Both the position numbers and the translations under genes were made by a program. A stretch of 64,000 nt of DNA from Burkholderia sp. lig30 (GTDB lineage Bacteria; Pseudomonadota; Gammaproteobacteria; Burkholderiales; Burkholderiaceae): the NCBI RefSeq assembly GCF_000687455.2, contig NZ_JGVW01000085.1:62001-126000 (forward strand). The letters run 5' to 3'. Position 1 is the first letter of the stretch, and every line of letters begins with the position of its first letter. Shown here one piece after another: positions 19,249 through 28,988 of the stretch. The notes beneath the pieces were generated by a model. It was given only the letters and a program-made list of their open reading frames with translations, ran no database searches and was not told the origin of the DNA.

Positions 19249-19298
19249 GCAGGCCGGTCTCGACGGAGAAGTTCGATGGACAGGAAAGGATAAACTAC

Positions 19299-19332
19299 AC
19301 GGCCCCCGCGCGCCAAAGCGCGCAGGGGCCGT
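19299..19332 (-). terminator. Terminator of the hydroxylase operon
   Basis: ACGGCCCC (19299-19306) and GGGGCCGT (19325-19332) continue, after one C-A mismatch, into GCGCGC/GCGCGC around a four-base loop. It lies 27 bases downstream of the minus-strand hydroxylase stop. Confidence 0.75.
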
Positions 19333-19358
19333 CACGAACGAAACCCGCCGGCCGGCGC

Positions 19359-20345
19359 TCAGGCCGATGCCGCGCCGCCCCGGGTGGCGAACAGGCGGCG
19401 GGCGATCCGCACGAAGGCGAGCACGTGCTGCGCCCAGAACCCTTCGCCGTACGACTCGCCCTCGATCTGCTCGCGGATGCCGGTCGGCTCGACCGTGCGG
19501 TTCCACGACGCGGTGCCGAACATCATGTCCCACCACGGGAACAGCACGCCGAAGTTGCAGCCGTACCTGGTGCCCTCGTGGCCGTAGCCGACCGCATGGT
19601 GGCGGCGGTGGAAGGCCGGGCTGACGATCAGGCGCTCGCCGAGCCGGCCGAACGGCAGCCGCGCGTTGATGTGCTGAATGCTCTGCACGAAGTTCGTCAG
19701 CGCGGTCGCCACCACGAACTGCGACGGCGGCACGCCGATCACGAGCGCGATCGCCGCGAAGAAGCACGCCTGGATCAGGTCGTCGAGCAGGTGGTTGCGG
19801 TCGTCGCACCAGAGCGTCATCTGCCGCTGACTGTGGTGCACCGCGTGCAGTTCCCACCAGACGCCGAACTTGTGTTGCCAGCGGTGATACCAGTAGCCGG
19901 CGAAGTCCAGCACGACGATGTAGATCGCGAACGTCACGGCCGGCTTCGACGTCACGCCCGGCCACAGGTAGTCGAGATTGAAATTGGCGAAGCCGTGCAG
20001 GCGCAGCCATCCCTGGAATTTGTCGAACACCGGCTGCAACGCGAAGAAGAAGAACAGCGCGAAGATGCCGAGCTTCGTGATCAGGGTATAGATGACGTCG
20101 ACCCGCACCGACTTGCGGTTCTCCCACTTCTCGACCGGCCAGAGCACTTCGAGCGGGCGCAGCAGCACGTACATCGCGACCACCTGCAGCGCGCCGACGA
20201 TCACCCAGTAAAGGGCGTCGTAGGTGTTCTCGTCGTAGTCCATCAGGTCGAACCTGAACAGGAACGGCTGCACGACGTCGATATACAGCCAGGTCTGCAC
20301 GCTCGTGACCAGGCCGTCGAGCGCGGCGGCGATCATGTGGAACAT
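19359..20345 (-). CDS. Sterol desaturase/fatty acid hydroxylase family protein
   Basis: This 328-residue integral membrane di-iron enzyme has the histidine clusters HRWQH, HAVHHSQRQ and HRRHHAVGYG that bind two irons. At least four hydrophobic segments occur in residues 10-130 and 190-230. Family members hydroxylate or desaturate lipid chains. The ATG at 20345 (MFHMIAAAL) is preferred over a start ten codons upstream. It follows the beta-propeller gene by 19 bases, so the pair is likely an operon. The lipid substrate is unknown. Confidence 0.85.
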   Translation of the reverse strand: MFHMIAAALDGLVTSVQTWLYIDVVQPFLFRFDLMDYDENTYDALYWVIVGALQVVAMYVLLRPLEVLWPVEKWENRKSVRVDVIYTLITKLGIFALFFFFALQPVFDKFQGWLRLHGFANFNLDYLWPGVTSKPAVTFAIYIVVLDFAGYWYHRWQHKFGVWWELHAVHHSQRQMTLWCDDRNHLLDDLIQACFFAAIALVIGVPPSQFVVATALTNFVQSIQHINARLPFGRLGERLIVSPAFHRRHHAVGYGHEGTRYGCNFGVLFPWWDMMFGTASWNRTVEPTGIREQIEGESYGEGFWAQHVLAFVRIARRLFATRGGAASA

Positions 20346-20364
20346 GGCCCGCTCCCCTCGCGCG

Positions 20365-21354
20365 TCACGCGCCATTCGCCGCTCTCCACGGCGCGCGGTC
20401 GAAGAAATAGAGGCCGTGCGGCGAGCGGCCGACGGAGATCGTCTGCACCAGCTTGCGCGACGCGAGATCGATCACGCCGACCTTCTTCGCGAAGCGGAAC
20501 GTCACCCACAGCGTCTTCCGGTCGCCCGACAGCTCCATGTCGTCCGGCCCCGGCAGCAGGCCCGTGATGTCGCCGACGTTGGTGAGCGTGTTCTCGTCGA
20601 TGATGCTGATCGTGCTTGCGACGCGGTTCGACACGGCGACGTGCGTGCCGTCGGCGAGCGAGCGGAAGTTGTGCGCGCCCTTGCCGGTCGGGATCGTCTT
20701 CACGACCTTCTGGTTGCGCCAGTCGACCACCGCGACGTAATCGGCGCCCGTCATGCCGACCAGCAGGTACTTGTCGTCCGGGGTGAGCCAGAGGCCCGCC
20801 GGCACCTTGCCGACCGGCATCTTCCACTTGACCGTCTGCGTCGCGAGGTCGATCGCGGCGATCTCGCCGGACACCTGCAACGACACGAGCACCGTCTTGC
20901 TGTCCTTCGTGAACGCGAGGTGGCTCGGCATCGTCTGCAGCGGGATGCGCTTCGCGAGCTTGAGGTCGCGGCCGTCGTAGCCGTAGACGTCGACGCGGTC
21001 GAGCCGCAGGCCCGTCGACACGAACCACTTGCGGTCCGGCGAGAAGCCGAGCTGGTAAGGATCTTCGATCCCCTCGACGGTGCGTTGCAGCTTGCCCGTC
21101 TTCGGATCGAGGAACATCAGGCTGTTCGAGACCGAATTTGCGACGATCAGCGACGAATTGTCGGGCGTCGCCATCAGGTGGTGCGGCTCCTTGCCGGTCG
21201 GCATCGTGCCGATGACCTCGCGGGTCTGCGGATCGATGAGGGACAGAGTCGCTTCGGCGGAATTGAGGACAATGACGTTATTCGCGTGCGCGGCGGGCGC
21301 CAGCACGGCGGCGGCCACGGCAAACGCGCGGCCAAGAGAAAGAAGAGTACGCAT
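20365..21354 (-). CDS. Periplasmic YncE-like beta-propeller protein
   Basis: A 329-residue protein with a Sec signal peptide (about residues 1-24, ending AAPAAHA) followed by about seven repeated blades such as SLIDPQTREVIGTMPTGKEPHHLMATPD and VVDWRNQKVVKTIPTGKGAHNF, the YVTN/40-residue repeat pattern. Blades of this type bind ligands or partner proteins in the periplasm. Its pairing with a membrane fatty-acid hydroxylase suggests a joint envelope function. The ligand is not evident. Confidence 0.82.
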   Translation of the reverse strand: MRTLLSLGRAFAVAAAVLAPAAHANNVIVLNSAEATLSLIDPQTREVIGTMPTGKEPHHLMATPDNSSLIVANSVSNSLMFLDPKTGKLQRTVEGIEDPYQLGFSPDRKWFVSTGLRLDRVDVYGYDGRDLKLAKRIPLQTMPSHLAFTKDSKTVLVSLQVSGEIAAIDLATQTVKWKMPVGKVPAGLWLTPDDKYLLVGMTGADYVAVVDWRNQKVVKTIPTGKGAHNFRSLADGTHVAVSNRVASTISIIDENTLTNVGDITGLLPGPDDMELSGDRKTLWVTFRFAKKVGVIDLASRKLVQTISVGRSPHGLYFFDRAPWRAANGA

Positions 21355-21449
21355 GAAGGCTCACGTCGTGGAACAACTGTCATTGTAGAACGCGCCACCC
21401 GCCCCGCCGGTTGACGGAAGCGGGTGTTGCGCCACAGTGACGCAGGCGG

Positions 21450-24400
21450 TCAGCGCTGCATCGATTCCCAGACCTTGTGAAGCCGCTTGACCGACACCGG
21501 CATCGGCGTGCGCAACTCCTGCGCGAACAGCGAGATTCGCAATTCCTCCAGCAGCCAGCGGAATTCCGCGAGGCGCGGGTCGGCGACGCCGCCGCGCTGC
21601 GACACGGCGCGCTGGTATTGCTGCGCGAGCGGCTGCAGCTCGGCGAGCTGCTTCGCGTCGCGGGCCGGATCGGCCTTCAGCTTGTCGATCCGCAGCGCGA
21701 TGCCCTTCAGGTAGCGCGGGAAATGCGCAAGCTGGACGTAAGGCGTGTCGATCACGAAGCGTTTGCCGATCAGCGCGCCGATCTGCTGCTGGATGTCCGC
21801 GTGCGCGGACGCGAACGGCTTCGCCTGCGCGAGCTTCTTCGCGAGGCCCGCGTATTCCGCGAGGATCTGCCCGACGAGCCGCGCGATCTCCTGCGCGAGC
21901 AGGTTCAGCCGGCTGCGGCCCTCGTCGCGGCGCGCGTGGAAGCTCGCGTCGTCGTCGGGCAGCGGCTCCTGCAGGCACGCGCGGTCGAGCGCCGTGTCGA
22001 TCAGCTGGTCGCGCAGTTCGTCCTGCGTGCCGAGCGACATGTACTGCATCGCCATCTCGCGCAGGCCCGGCAGGTTCTTCTCGAGGTACTTGATCGGTTC
22101 CTTGAGCTGCAGCGCGAACAGCCGCCGCAGCCCGGCGCGGTGGATGCGCGCGGCCTCTTCCGGCGAATCGAACACCTCCACGTCGCAATGCGCGCCGCGA
22201 TCGACAAGCGCCGGGTAGCCGAACAGCGTCTGGCCGCGCCGGCGGATCTCCAGCAGTTCGGGCAGCTTGCCGAAGCTCCACGTCGTCAGGTTCTCGTACA
22301 GCGCGGTCGCGCCCGCCTCGGCCGGCGCGACGGTTTGCGGGGCCGGACCACGCGCGCCCTTCGCGCCGCCGCCGGCGGACGGCGCGGCCACGGCGGCCGC
22401 CTCCGGCTCGCCGGCCGCCGTCATCGTCGACGATGCGGCGATCTTCTGGAACTGCTGCTGCGCCTGCGCGCCCAGCTCGGCGCGAAGCTGCGCGAGATTG
22501 CGCCCCATCGCGAGCTGGCGGCCGTGCTCGTCGATCACCTTGAAGTTCATGAACAGGTGCGCGGGCAGCGTCTCCAGCTTGAAGTCGGCCGTCTTCATCG
22601 CGACCTGCGTCTGCTCCCGCACGTCGGCGATCAGCGCCTCGACGAGCCCGCCCGCGACCGGGCCGGCCGTGCCCGCGCCAGCTGCACCCGAGCCGGCCAC
22701 GCCAGCCCGCGCACGCCCCGTCCGCTCGACGAAGCCGGCCGCGTATTCCGGCAGCGGCACGCAGTGGCGGCGCAGCTTCTGCGGCAGCGACTTGAGCAGC
22801 AACTGCACCTTTTCCTTCAGCATCCCCGGCACGAGCCACTCGGCGCGACGCGCATCGACCTGGTTCAGCGCGAACAGCGGCACCGCGAGCGTCACGCCGT
22901 CGCGCGGCGCGCGCGGCTCGAAGTGGTAGCTGAGCGCCATCTCGACGCCCGCCATCGTCGCGCGCTTCGGGAACAGGTCGGTCGTCACGCCCGCCGCCTC
23001 GTGGCGCATCAGGTCGTCGCGCGACAGGTACAGCAGGCGCAGCTTGTCATCCGGCTGGCCGCTCTTCTTCACCTCGTCGCGATACCAGCGTTCGAACGCG
23101 GCGCCTGTGTGGATGCCGGCCGGCAGCGCCTGGTCGTAGAACGCGAAGATCAGCTCGTCGTCGACCAGCACGTCCTGCCGGCGCGACTTGTGCTCGAGCT
23201 GCTCGATGTCGGCGAGCAGCTTGCGGTTATGCGCGAAGAACGCGAGCTTCGTGTCGAACTCGCCATCGACGAGCGCGCCGCGGATGAACAGTTCGCGCGC
23301 GCGCGCCGGGTCCTGCCGGCCGAACGCGACGCGCCGCCGCTGGTAGATCGTCAGGCCGTACAGCGTCGCGCGCTCGAACGCCGTCACCTGCGCGGGACGC
23401 TTTTCCCAGTGCGGCTCGGACAGCGACGTCTTCAGCAGGTGCGCGCCGACCTTCTCGATCCACTCGGGCTCGATCTTCGCGATGCAGCGCGCGTACAGCC
23501 GGCTCGTCTCGACCAGCTCGGCCGCCATCACCCAGCGCCCCGCCTTCTTCACGAGCGCCGAGCCGGGCCACAGGAAGAACTTGATGCCGCGCGCGCCGAG
23601 GTAATGCGGATCGTCGTCGGCTTTCAGGCCGAGGTTGCCGAGCAGGCCCGTCAACAGCGCCAGATGGATCTGCTCGACGGTCGCGTCCGCGTCGTTCAGG
23701 CGCCAGCCGTGCTCGCGCACGACGGTCAGCAGTTGCGAATGGACGTCGCGCCACTCGCGCAGCCGCAGATGCGACAGGAAGTTCGCGCGGCACGCGTCGA
23801 TCAGCTGGCGGTTCGACTTCTTGTGCGCGACCGCCTCCTCGAACCACGTCCAGATCTTCAGCCACTGCAGGAATTCCGAGCGCTCGTCGGCGAACCGGCG
23901 GTGCGCCTGGTCGGCCTGCTCCTGCGCTTCGAGCGGCCGGTCGCGCGGGTCCTGCACCGACAGCGCGCTCGCGATCACGAGCACTTCGCGCAGCGCCTGC
24001 TGGTCGCGCGCGGCGAGGATCATCCGGCCGACCCGCGGATCGAGCGGCAGGCGCGCGAGCTCGCGCCCGAGCGGCGTGAGCACGTTGTCGTCATCGACCG
24101 CGCCGAGCTCGTTGAGCAACTGATAGCCGTCCGCGATCGCGCGGCCCGGCGGCGGCTCGAGGAACGGAAACGACTCGATCTCCGTCAGGTGCAGCGACTT
24201 CATCCGCAGGATCACCGACGCGAGCGACGAGCGCAGGATTTCGGGATCGGTAAAGCGCTGCCGCGCCTGGTAGTCGGTCTCCTCGTACAGCCGGATGCAG
24301 ATGCCGTCGGCGACCCGGCCGCAACGGCCCGCGCGCTGGTTCGCGGCGGCCTGCGACACGGACTCGATCTGCAGCTGCTCGACCTTGTTCCGGTACGAAT

Positions 24401-25745
24401 AGCGCTTCACGCGCGCGAGTCCGGTATCGACGACGTAGCGAATGCCCGGCACCGTCAGCGAGGTCTCGGCGACGTTGGTCGCGAGCACGATGCGGCGCGC
24501 GTTCGACGCCTTGAACACCTTGTCCTGCTCGGCCGCCGACAGCCGCGCGAACAGCGGCAGGATCTCGGTATGCGGCGGGTGATGCTTGCGCAGCGCCTCG
24601 GCGGCGTCGCGGATCTCCCGCTCGCCCGGCAGGAACACCAGCACGTCGCCCGGGCCTTCGCGGCACAGCTCGTCGACCGCGTCGACGATCGCGTCCATCA
24701 GGTCGCGCTCGGCCTCGCGCGCGGTTTTCACGCGGTCGCGGCTCGCGGTGCCTTCCGCATGTTTCACGGCGGGCCGGTCCTCGGCGACCGGGCGATAGCG
24801 CAGCTCGACCGGATACAGGCGGCCGCTCACCTCGATCACCGGCGCGGGGCGCTCGTCGCTGCCGAAATGGCGCGCGAAGCGGTCCGCATCGATCGTCGCC
24901 GACGTGACGATCAGCTTCAGGTCGGGACGCCTCGGCAGGATCTCTTTCAGGTAGCCGAGCAGGAAGTCGATGTTCAGGCTGCGCTCGTGCGCCTCGTCGA
25001 TGATCAGCGTGTCGTACGCCTTGAGGAGCGGATCGGTCTGCGTCTCGGCGAGCAGGATGCCGTCCGTCATCAGCTTGACGGACGCGCCCGGCGCGAGATT
25101 GTCGGTAAACCGCACCTTGTAGCCGACCACCTCGCCGAACGGCGTGCCGAGCTCCTCGGCGATGCGCCGACCGGTCGACGATGCGGCGAGCCGGCGCGGC
25201 TGCGTGTGGCCGATGAGGCCGGCGCCGCCCGCGCCGCGCCCACGGCCGAGCGCGAGGCAGATCTTCGGCAGCTGCGTGGTCTTGCCCGAGCCCGTCTCGC
25301 CGCAGACGATCACGACCTGATGATCGGCGATCGCGCGCGCGATCTCGTCGCGCCGCCCGGAAACCGGCAGGCTTTCGGGGAACGTGATCGGCGGAACGGG
25401 ATTGGCGGTGGCCGGCTTCGGTGCAGCCGGCCTGGGCGCGACCGGTTTAGCCGCGGCCGGGCTGGGGGCGGCTGACTTTGACGCGGCCGGCTTAGGTGCG
25501 GCCGGCTTAGGTGCGGCCGGCTTAGGTGCGGTCGACTTGGGCGCGGTCGAGCCGGGCGCGGCTGACTTGGATGCGGCCGCGCCGGGCATCACGCTCGCGC
25601 GCGGCGCTCGCTCGGGGTGCGCCGGACGCGCGTCTTGTGCGGCGGGCTGGCCCTGCGGCTTGCGCGTGTCGCGCGCACCATCCGGGTGCTGGCCCGACGG
25701 CGCGCCGGCCCGCGCTGCCGCGGGACTTTTAGGTACATTCGACAT
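21450..25745 (-). CDS. hrpA: ATP-dependent RNA helicase HrpA
   Basis: This 1431-residue DEAH-box helicase has Walker A GETGSGKTTQLPK (about residue 157), the DEAH box IDEAHERSLN, SATIDADRF, the helicase C motifs and QAAANQRAGRCGR, then the HA2, OB-fold and DUF3418 C-terminal regions of HrpA. E. coli HrpA (about 1300 residues) acts in mRNA processing and ribosome rescue. The first 135 residues are an Ala/Pro/Lys/Ser-rich, repeat-encoded tail not found in enteric HrpA. The true start could be downstream of it. Confidence 0.93.
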   Translation of the reverse strand: MSNVPKSPAAARAGAPSGQHPDGARDTRKPQGQPAAQDARPAHPERAPRASVMPGAAASKSAAPGSTAPKSTAPKPAAPKPAAPKPAASKSAAPSPAAAKPVAPRPAAPKPATANPVPPITFPESLPVSGRRDEIARAIADHQVVIVCGETGSGKTTQLPKICLALGRGRGAGGAGLIGHTQPRRLAASSTGRRIAEELGTPFGEVVGYKVRFTDNLAPGASVKLMTDGILLAETQTDPLLKAYDTLIIDEAHERSLNIDFLLGYLKEILPRRPDLKLIVTSATIDADRFARHFGSDERPAPVIEVSGRLYPVELRYRPVAEDRPAVKHAEGTASRDRVKTAREAERDLMDAIVDAVDELCREGPGDVLVFLPGEREIRDAAEALRKHHPPHTEILPLFARLSAAEQDKVFKASNARRIVLATNVAETSLTVPGIRYVVDTGLARVKRYSYRNKVEQLQIESVSQAAANQRAGRCGRVADGICIRLYEETDYQARQRFTDPEILRSSLASVILRMKSLHLTEIESFPFLEPPPGRAIADGYQLLNELGAVDDDNVLTPLGRELARLPLDPRVGRMILAARDQQALREVLVIASALSVQDPRDRPLEAQEQADQAHRRFADERSEFLQWLKIWTWFEEAVAHKKSNRQLIDACRANFLSHLRLREWRDVHSQLLTVVREHGWRLNDADATVEQIHLALLTGLLGNLGLKADDDPHYLGARGIKFFLWPGSALVKKAGRWVMAAELVETSRLYARCIAKIEPEWIEKVGAHLLKTSLSEPHWEKRPAQVTAFERATLYGLTIYQRRRVAFGRQDPARARELFIRGALVDGEFDTKLAFFAHNRKLLADIEQLEHKSRRQDVLVDDELIFAFYDQALPAGIHTGAAFERWYRDEVKKSGQPDDKLRLLYLSRDDLMRHEAAGVTTDLFPKRATMAGVEMALSYHFEPRAPRDGVTLAVPLFALNQVDARRAEWLVPGMLKEKVQLLLKSLPQKLRRHCVPLPEYAAGFVERTGRARAGVAGSGAAGAGTAGPVAGGLVEALIADVREQTQVAMKTADFKLETLPAHLFMNFKVIDEHGRQLAMGRNLAQLRAELGAQAQQQFQKIAASSTMTAAGEPEAAAVAAPSAGGGAKGARGPAPQTVAPAEAGATALYENLTTWSFGKLPELLEIRRRGQTLFGYPALVDRGAHCDVEVFDSPEEAARIHRAGLRRLFALQLKEPIKYLEKNLPGLREMAMQYMSLGTQDELRDQLIDTALDRACLQEPLPDDDASFHARRDEGRSRLNLLAQEIARLVGQILAEYAGLAKKLAQAKPFASAHADIQQQIGALIGKRFVIDTPYVQLAHFPRYLKGIALRIDKLKADPARDAKQLAELQPLAQQYQRAVSQRGGVADPRLAEFRWLLEELRISLFAQELRTPMPVSVKRLHKVWESMQR
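25405..25590 (-). repeat. 15-bp tandem repeat array inside hrpA
   Basis: GCGGCCGGCTTAGGT is repeated three times without change at 25483-25527. Diverged 15-base units flank it on both sides. On the coding strand each unit encodes Ala-Pro-Lys-Pro-Ala or a variant (Ser-Lys, Pro-Ser). Because the unit is a multiple of three, gain or loss of copies keeps the frame. Confidence 0.75.
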
Positions 25746-25768
25746 GGGGGCGCATTATAATCCCGGCC
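25746..25768. promoter_or_regulatory. 23-bp divergent promoter shared by hrpA and argA
   Basis: The ATGs of hrpA and argA are only 23 bases apart. The palindromic ATTATAAT (25754-25761) gives a -10 TATAAT in both directions. Its distance to argA (seven bases) places the start site at or next to the ATG, implying a leaderless transcript or a start codon further downstream. No good -35 was found in either direction. Confidence 0.5.
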
Positions 25769-27145
25769 ATGAATTCCCAAACCGACCTCCCCACCGTCCA
25801 GTCCGGCGCCGCGAACCCCGCGACGCCCGACGATGCCGCGAATCACGCCCAGTTCGTCGACTGGATGCGTGCGGTCGCGCCCTACATTCACAAGTTCCGC
25901 AACAGCACGTTCGTCGTCGGTTTCGGCGGCGAGGTGGTGCAGCAGGGACTCCTCAACGCACTGGTGTCCGACATCGCGCTGCTGCAGGCGATGGGCATCC
26001 AGATCGTGCTGGTGCACGGCTCGCGGCCGCAGGTCGAGGAGCAGCTGAACCTGCACGGCGTCGAATCCGAATTTTCGCACGGGCTGCGCATCACCGACGC
26101 GCGCGCGCTCGAATCGGCGAAGGAAGCCGCAGGTGAGGTGCGACTCGACATCGAGGCGGCGATCAGCCAGGGCTTGCCGAACTCGCCGATGGCGCATGCG
26201 CACATCAGCGTCGTGTCGGGCAACTTCGTGACCGCCCGCCCGGTCGGCATCCTCGACGGCGTCGATTTCGCCCATACGGGCGTCGTGCGCAAGATCGACG
26301 CCGAATCGATCCGCCATTCGCTCGCGAGCCGCAAGCTCGTGCTGCTGTCGCCGCTCGGCTTCTCGCCGACCGGCGAGGCATTCAACCTGTCGATGGAGGA
26401 CGTCGCGTCGGCGGCGGCCATCGCGTTGCGCGCCGACAAGATCATCTTCCTGACCGACGGGCCGGGCATCGTCGACGAGACGGGCGAGCTGGTACGGGAA
26501 ATGTCGCTCGACGTGGCCGCCGACCTGCTCGACTCCGGCGACCTGCAGGGCGACGACGCGTTCTTCCTGAAGCATGCGATCCGCGCATGCCGCGGCGGCG
26601 TGACCCGGGCCCACCTGATCCCGCAATCGCTCGACGGCAGCGTACTGCTCGAACTGTTCCTGCACGACGGCGTCGGCACGATGATCTCGTACGAGAACCT
26701 CGAGAGCCTGCGCGAGGCGACCCCGGACGACGTCGGCGGCATCCTGTCGCTGATCGAACCGCTCGAGACGGACGGCACGCTGGTGCGGCGCGGCCGCCAC
26801 CAGATCGAACGCGACATCGACCACTTCTCGGTGATCGAGCACGATGGCGTGCTGTTCGGCTGCGCGGCGCTGTATCCGTATCCGCTCGAGAAGATCGGCG
26901 AGATGGCGTGCCTGACGGTCGCGCCCGAGGCGCAAGGCTCGGGCGACGGCGAACGGCTGCTCAAGCGCGTCGAGCAGCGCGCGCGGGCACGCGGCCTCAC
27001 GCACATCTTCGTGCTGACGACGCGCACCGAGCACTGGTTCCTCAAGCGCGGCTTCGTCAAGGCGAACGTGGACGACCTGCCCGAAGACCGCCGCAAACTC
27101 TATAACTGGCAGCGCAAGTCGCTCGTGCTGATGAAGCAGCTCTGA
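25769..27145 (+). CDS. argA: N-acetylglutamate synthase
   Basis: This 458-residue protein has an amino-acid kinase domain (about residues 30-290; [25 protein letters not shown]) that binds arginine for feedback control. A GNAT acetyltransferase domain follows (about 310-450; [18 protein letters not shown] as the acetyl-CoA loop). It makes N-acetylglutamate, the first step of arginine synthesis. The first 25 residues are low in conservation, so translation might begin further in. It is followed 44 bases later by yggX. Confidence 0.94.
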   Translation: MNSQTDLPTVQSGAANPATPDDAANHAQFVDWMRAVAPYIHKFRNSTFVVGFGGEVVQQGLLNALVSDIALLQAMGIQIVLVHGSRPQVEEQLNLHGVESEFSHGLRITDARALESAKEAAGEVRLDIEAAISQGLPNSPMAHAHISVVSGNFVTARPVGILDGVDFAHTGVVRKIDAESIRHSLASRKLVLLSPLGFSPTGEAFNLSMEDVASAAAIALRADKIIFLTDGPGIVDETGELVREMSLDVAADLLDSGDLQGDDAFFLKHAIRACRGGVTRAHLIPQSLDGSVLLELFLHDGVGTMISYENLESLREATPDDVGGILSLIEPLETDGTLVRRGRHQIERDIDHFSVIEHDGVLFGCAALYPYPLEKIGEMACLTVAPEAQGSGDGERLLKRVEQRARARGLTHIFVLTTRTEHWFLKRGFVKANVDDLPEDRRKLYNWQRKSLVLMKQL

Positions 27146-27189
27146 GCGCCCGCCGCCCTCCCCCAGACCGCTTACAGGAGAAGTACACG

Positions 27190-27465
27190 ATGGCTCGAAT
27201 GGTTCAATGCGCGAAGCTCGGCAAGGAAGCCGAAGGTCTCGATTTCCCGCCGCTGCCGGGCGAACTCGGCAAACGCATCTACGACAGCATCTCGAAAGAG
27301 GCGTGGCAAGGCTGGCTCAAGCAGCAGACGATGCTGATCAACGAGAACCGCCTGAACATGGCCGACCCGCGCGCGCGTCAGTACCTGATGAAGCAGACCG
27401 AGAAGTATTTCTTCGGCGAAGGCGCGGATCAGGCAGTCGGCTACGTGCCGCCGGAACAGGCCTGA
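27190..27465 (+). CDS. yggX: Probable Fe(2+)-trafficking protein YggX
   Basis: A 91-residue protein with the family start [21 protein letters not shown], including the conserved Cys7, and the [16 protein letters not shown] tail. YggX limits oxidative damage to labile iron-sulfur clusters. CAGGAG stands before the ATG. It lies just after argA and may be co-transcribed; a functional link to arginine synthesis is not implied. Confidence 0.95.
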   Translation: MARMVQCAKLGKEAEGLDFPPLPGELGKRIYDSISKEAWQGWLKQQTMLINENRLNMADPRARQYLMKQTEKYFFGEGADQAVGYVPPEQA

Positions 27466-27476
27466 CACGCCTGCCG

Positions 27477-27516
27477 CGGCAAGGCGGCGCCCGGCCTCCG
27501 GGCAACCGCCTTGCCG
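27477..27516. terminator. Long two-level hairpin between convergent genes
   Basis: CGGCAAGGCGG (27477-27487) pairs with CCGCCTTGCCG (27506-27516), and GCCCGG/CCGGGC pair inside it. It lies between the yggX and transporter stops. T-runs are missing, so it may act as a Rho-assisted or mRNA-end-protecting structure. Confidence 0.6.
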
Positions 27517-27539
27517 CCCCTTCCATCCCCCCGCGCCGC

Positions 27540-28937
27540 TCACACCGGCCGCCAGCCCCGCGACGCGCCCGCCTCCGGGTTCGTCTGCACCCCGCCTTCA
27601 CCGTCGTCCGATTCCGCCAGATCCGCCCGTTCCGCCGTCGACAGCTCGCTTGCGCGATAGCCGGTTCGCTGCAGCAGCGCGAGCATGCAGGCGAGCGACA
27701 CGCACGCGTAGAGAGCGGACGCGATCGCGACCCCGGTGATGCTGCCCGTCGCATTCAGGATCGCCTGCGCGAGCACCGGCGTGCCGCCGCCGACGACGAG
27801 CGAACAGAGCTGATAGGCAAGCGACAGCCCGGTATAGCGCACGTGGGCCGGAAACACGCGCGCGAGCACGCCGCCGACCGCGCCGTAGAACATCGCCGAC
27901 GGAATCGTCGACAGGCACATCCCGGCGACCGCGATCCAGTACGAGCGGGTTTCGATCGCATGGAACATCGCGGGCATCAGCACGAACTCCGGAATCAGGA
28001 TCGCGCACATCGCGCGGCGCATGTCGATCCGCGACACGAGCCACGCGCCGAGCGGCTGCGCGACGAACTGCACGACGAGCGACAGCGCGAGCATGCCGAG
28101 AAACGTGCCGGGCGCGTAGCCGAGCGTCTTGGTCGCCCACGACAGCGCGAACGTGCTGCGGAAGTACGTGACGTGGATCACCGGCAGCGCGCCCGCGGCG
28201 AGCAGCACGACCGGCCAGTGGTCGCGCAGCACCTCGGCGAGCGGCAGCTTCACCGTGCGCTTGCGCTGCAGCACGCGCCGCATGTCGTCGGACTCCTCGA
28301 GCTTGAGGCGGATCACCATGCCGACGATCACGAGCACCGCCGACAGCACGAACGGAATGCGCCAGCCCCACAGCAGGAAATCGGGCGTCGGCAGCGCGCT
28401 CAGCGCGAAGAACGCGCCGGTCGCGAGCAGGTTCCCCGCCGGCGCGCCCTGCTGCGCGAACGCCGCGTACAGGATGCTCTTGTGCTTCGGTGCGCTCTCG
28501 CTCGCGATCAGCACCGCGCCGCCCCATTCGCCGCCGACCGCGACGCCTTGCAGGAGCCGCAGCGCGACGAGCCCGACGGGCGCCCACGCGCCGATCTGCG
28601 CGTAGCCCGGCAACAGGCCGATGCCGGTCGTCGCGAGGCCCATCATCACGAGCGTCACGACGAGCGCCTTCTTGCGCCCGACCCGGTCGCCCAGATGCCC
28701 GAACACGATGCCGCCGAGCGGGCGCGCGGCGAACCCCGCCCAGAACGTGACGAACGCGAGCAGCGTCGCGACGCCCGGATTCATCTCGCCGGAAAAGAAC
28801 ACCTTGCCGAACACCAGCGCGGCGGCGGTGCCGTAGATGTAGAAGTCGTACCACTCGATCGTAGTGCCGACGAATGCCGCCCAGGCGGCGCGTGCAGGCC
28901 GGCGGCCTGCTTCGTGAGGGGCTTGCTGACGGTTCAT
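27540..28937 (-). CDS. MFS transporter, metabolite:H+ symporter type
   Basis: This 465-residue twelve-helix transporter has FVGTTIEWYDFYIYGTAAAL, GGIVFGHLGDRVGRKKALV and RLLQGVAVGGEWGGAVL, hallmarks of the MHS subfamily (shikimate, ketoglutarate, proline/betaine carriers). The start at MNRQQAPHE removes a 31-codon extension without a ribosome site. It is transcribed in the same direction as, and 144 bases after, the CoA-transferase gene, so it could import the organic acid degraded by those enzymes. Substrate is not known. Confidence 0.85.
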   Translation of the reverse strand: MNRQQAPHEAGRRPARAAWAAFVGTTIEWYDFYIYGTAAALVFGKVFFSGEMNPGVATLLAFVTFWAGFAARPLGGIVFGHLGDRVGRKKALVVTLVMMGLATTGIGLLPGYAQIGAWAPVGLVALRLLQGVAVGGEWGGAVLIASESAPKHKSILYAAFAQQGAPAGNLLATGAFFALSALPTPDFLLWGWRIPFVLSAVLVIVGMVIRLKLEESDDMRRVLQRKRTVKLPLAEVLRDHWPVVLLAAGALPVIHVTYFRSTFALSWATKTLGYAPGTFLGMLALSLVVQFVAQPLGAWLVSRIDMRRAMCAILIPEFVLMPAMFHAIETRSYWIAVAGMCLSTIPSAMFYGAVGGVLARVFPAHVRYTGLSLAYQLCSLVVGGGTPVLAQAILNATGSITGVAIASALYACVSLACMLALLQRTGYRASELSTAERADLAESDDGEGGVQTNPEAGASRGWRPV

Positions 28938-28988
28938 CGATGTCTCCATGCTTGTTGTGGGCGGCGCGACTGCCGCGCGCCTTGCCCC

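Noticed and set aside
21477-25475. Plus-strand open frame of over 1300 codons across hrpA
   Set aside because: Antisense to a helicase with complete motifs; composition is typical of a shadow frame.
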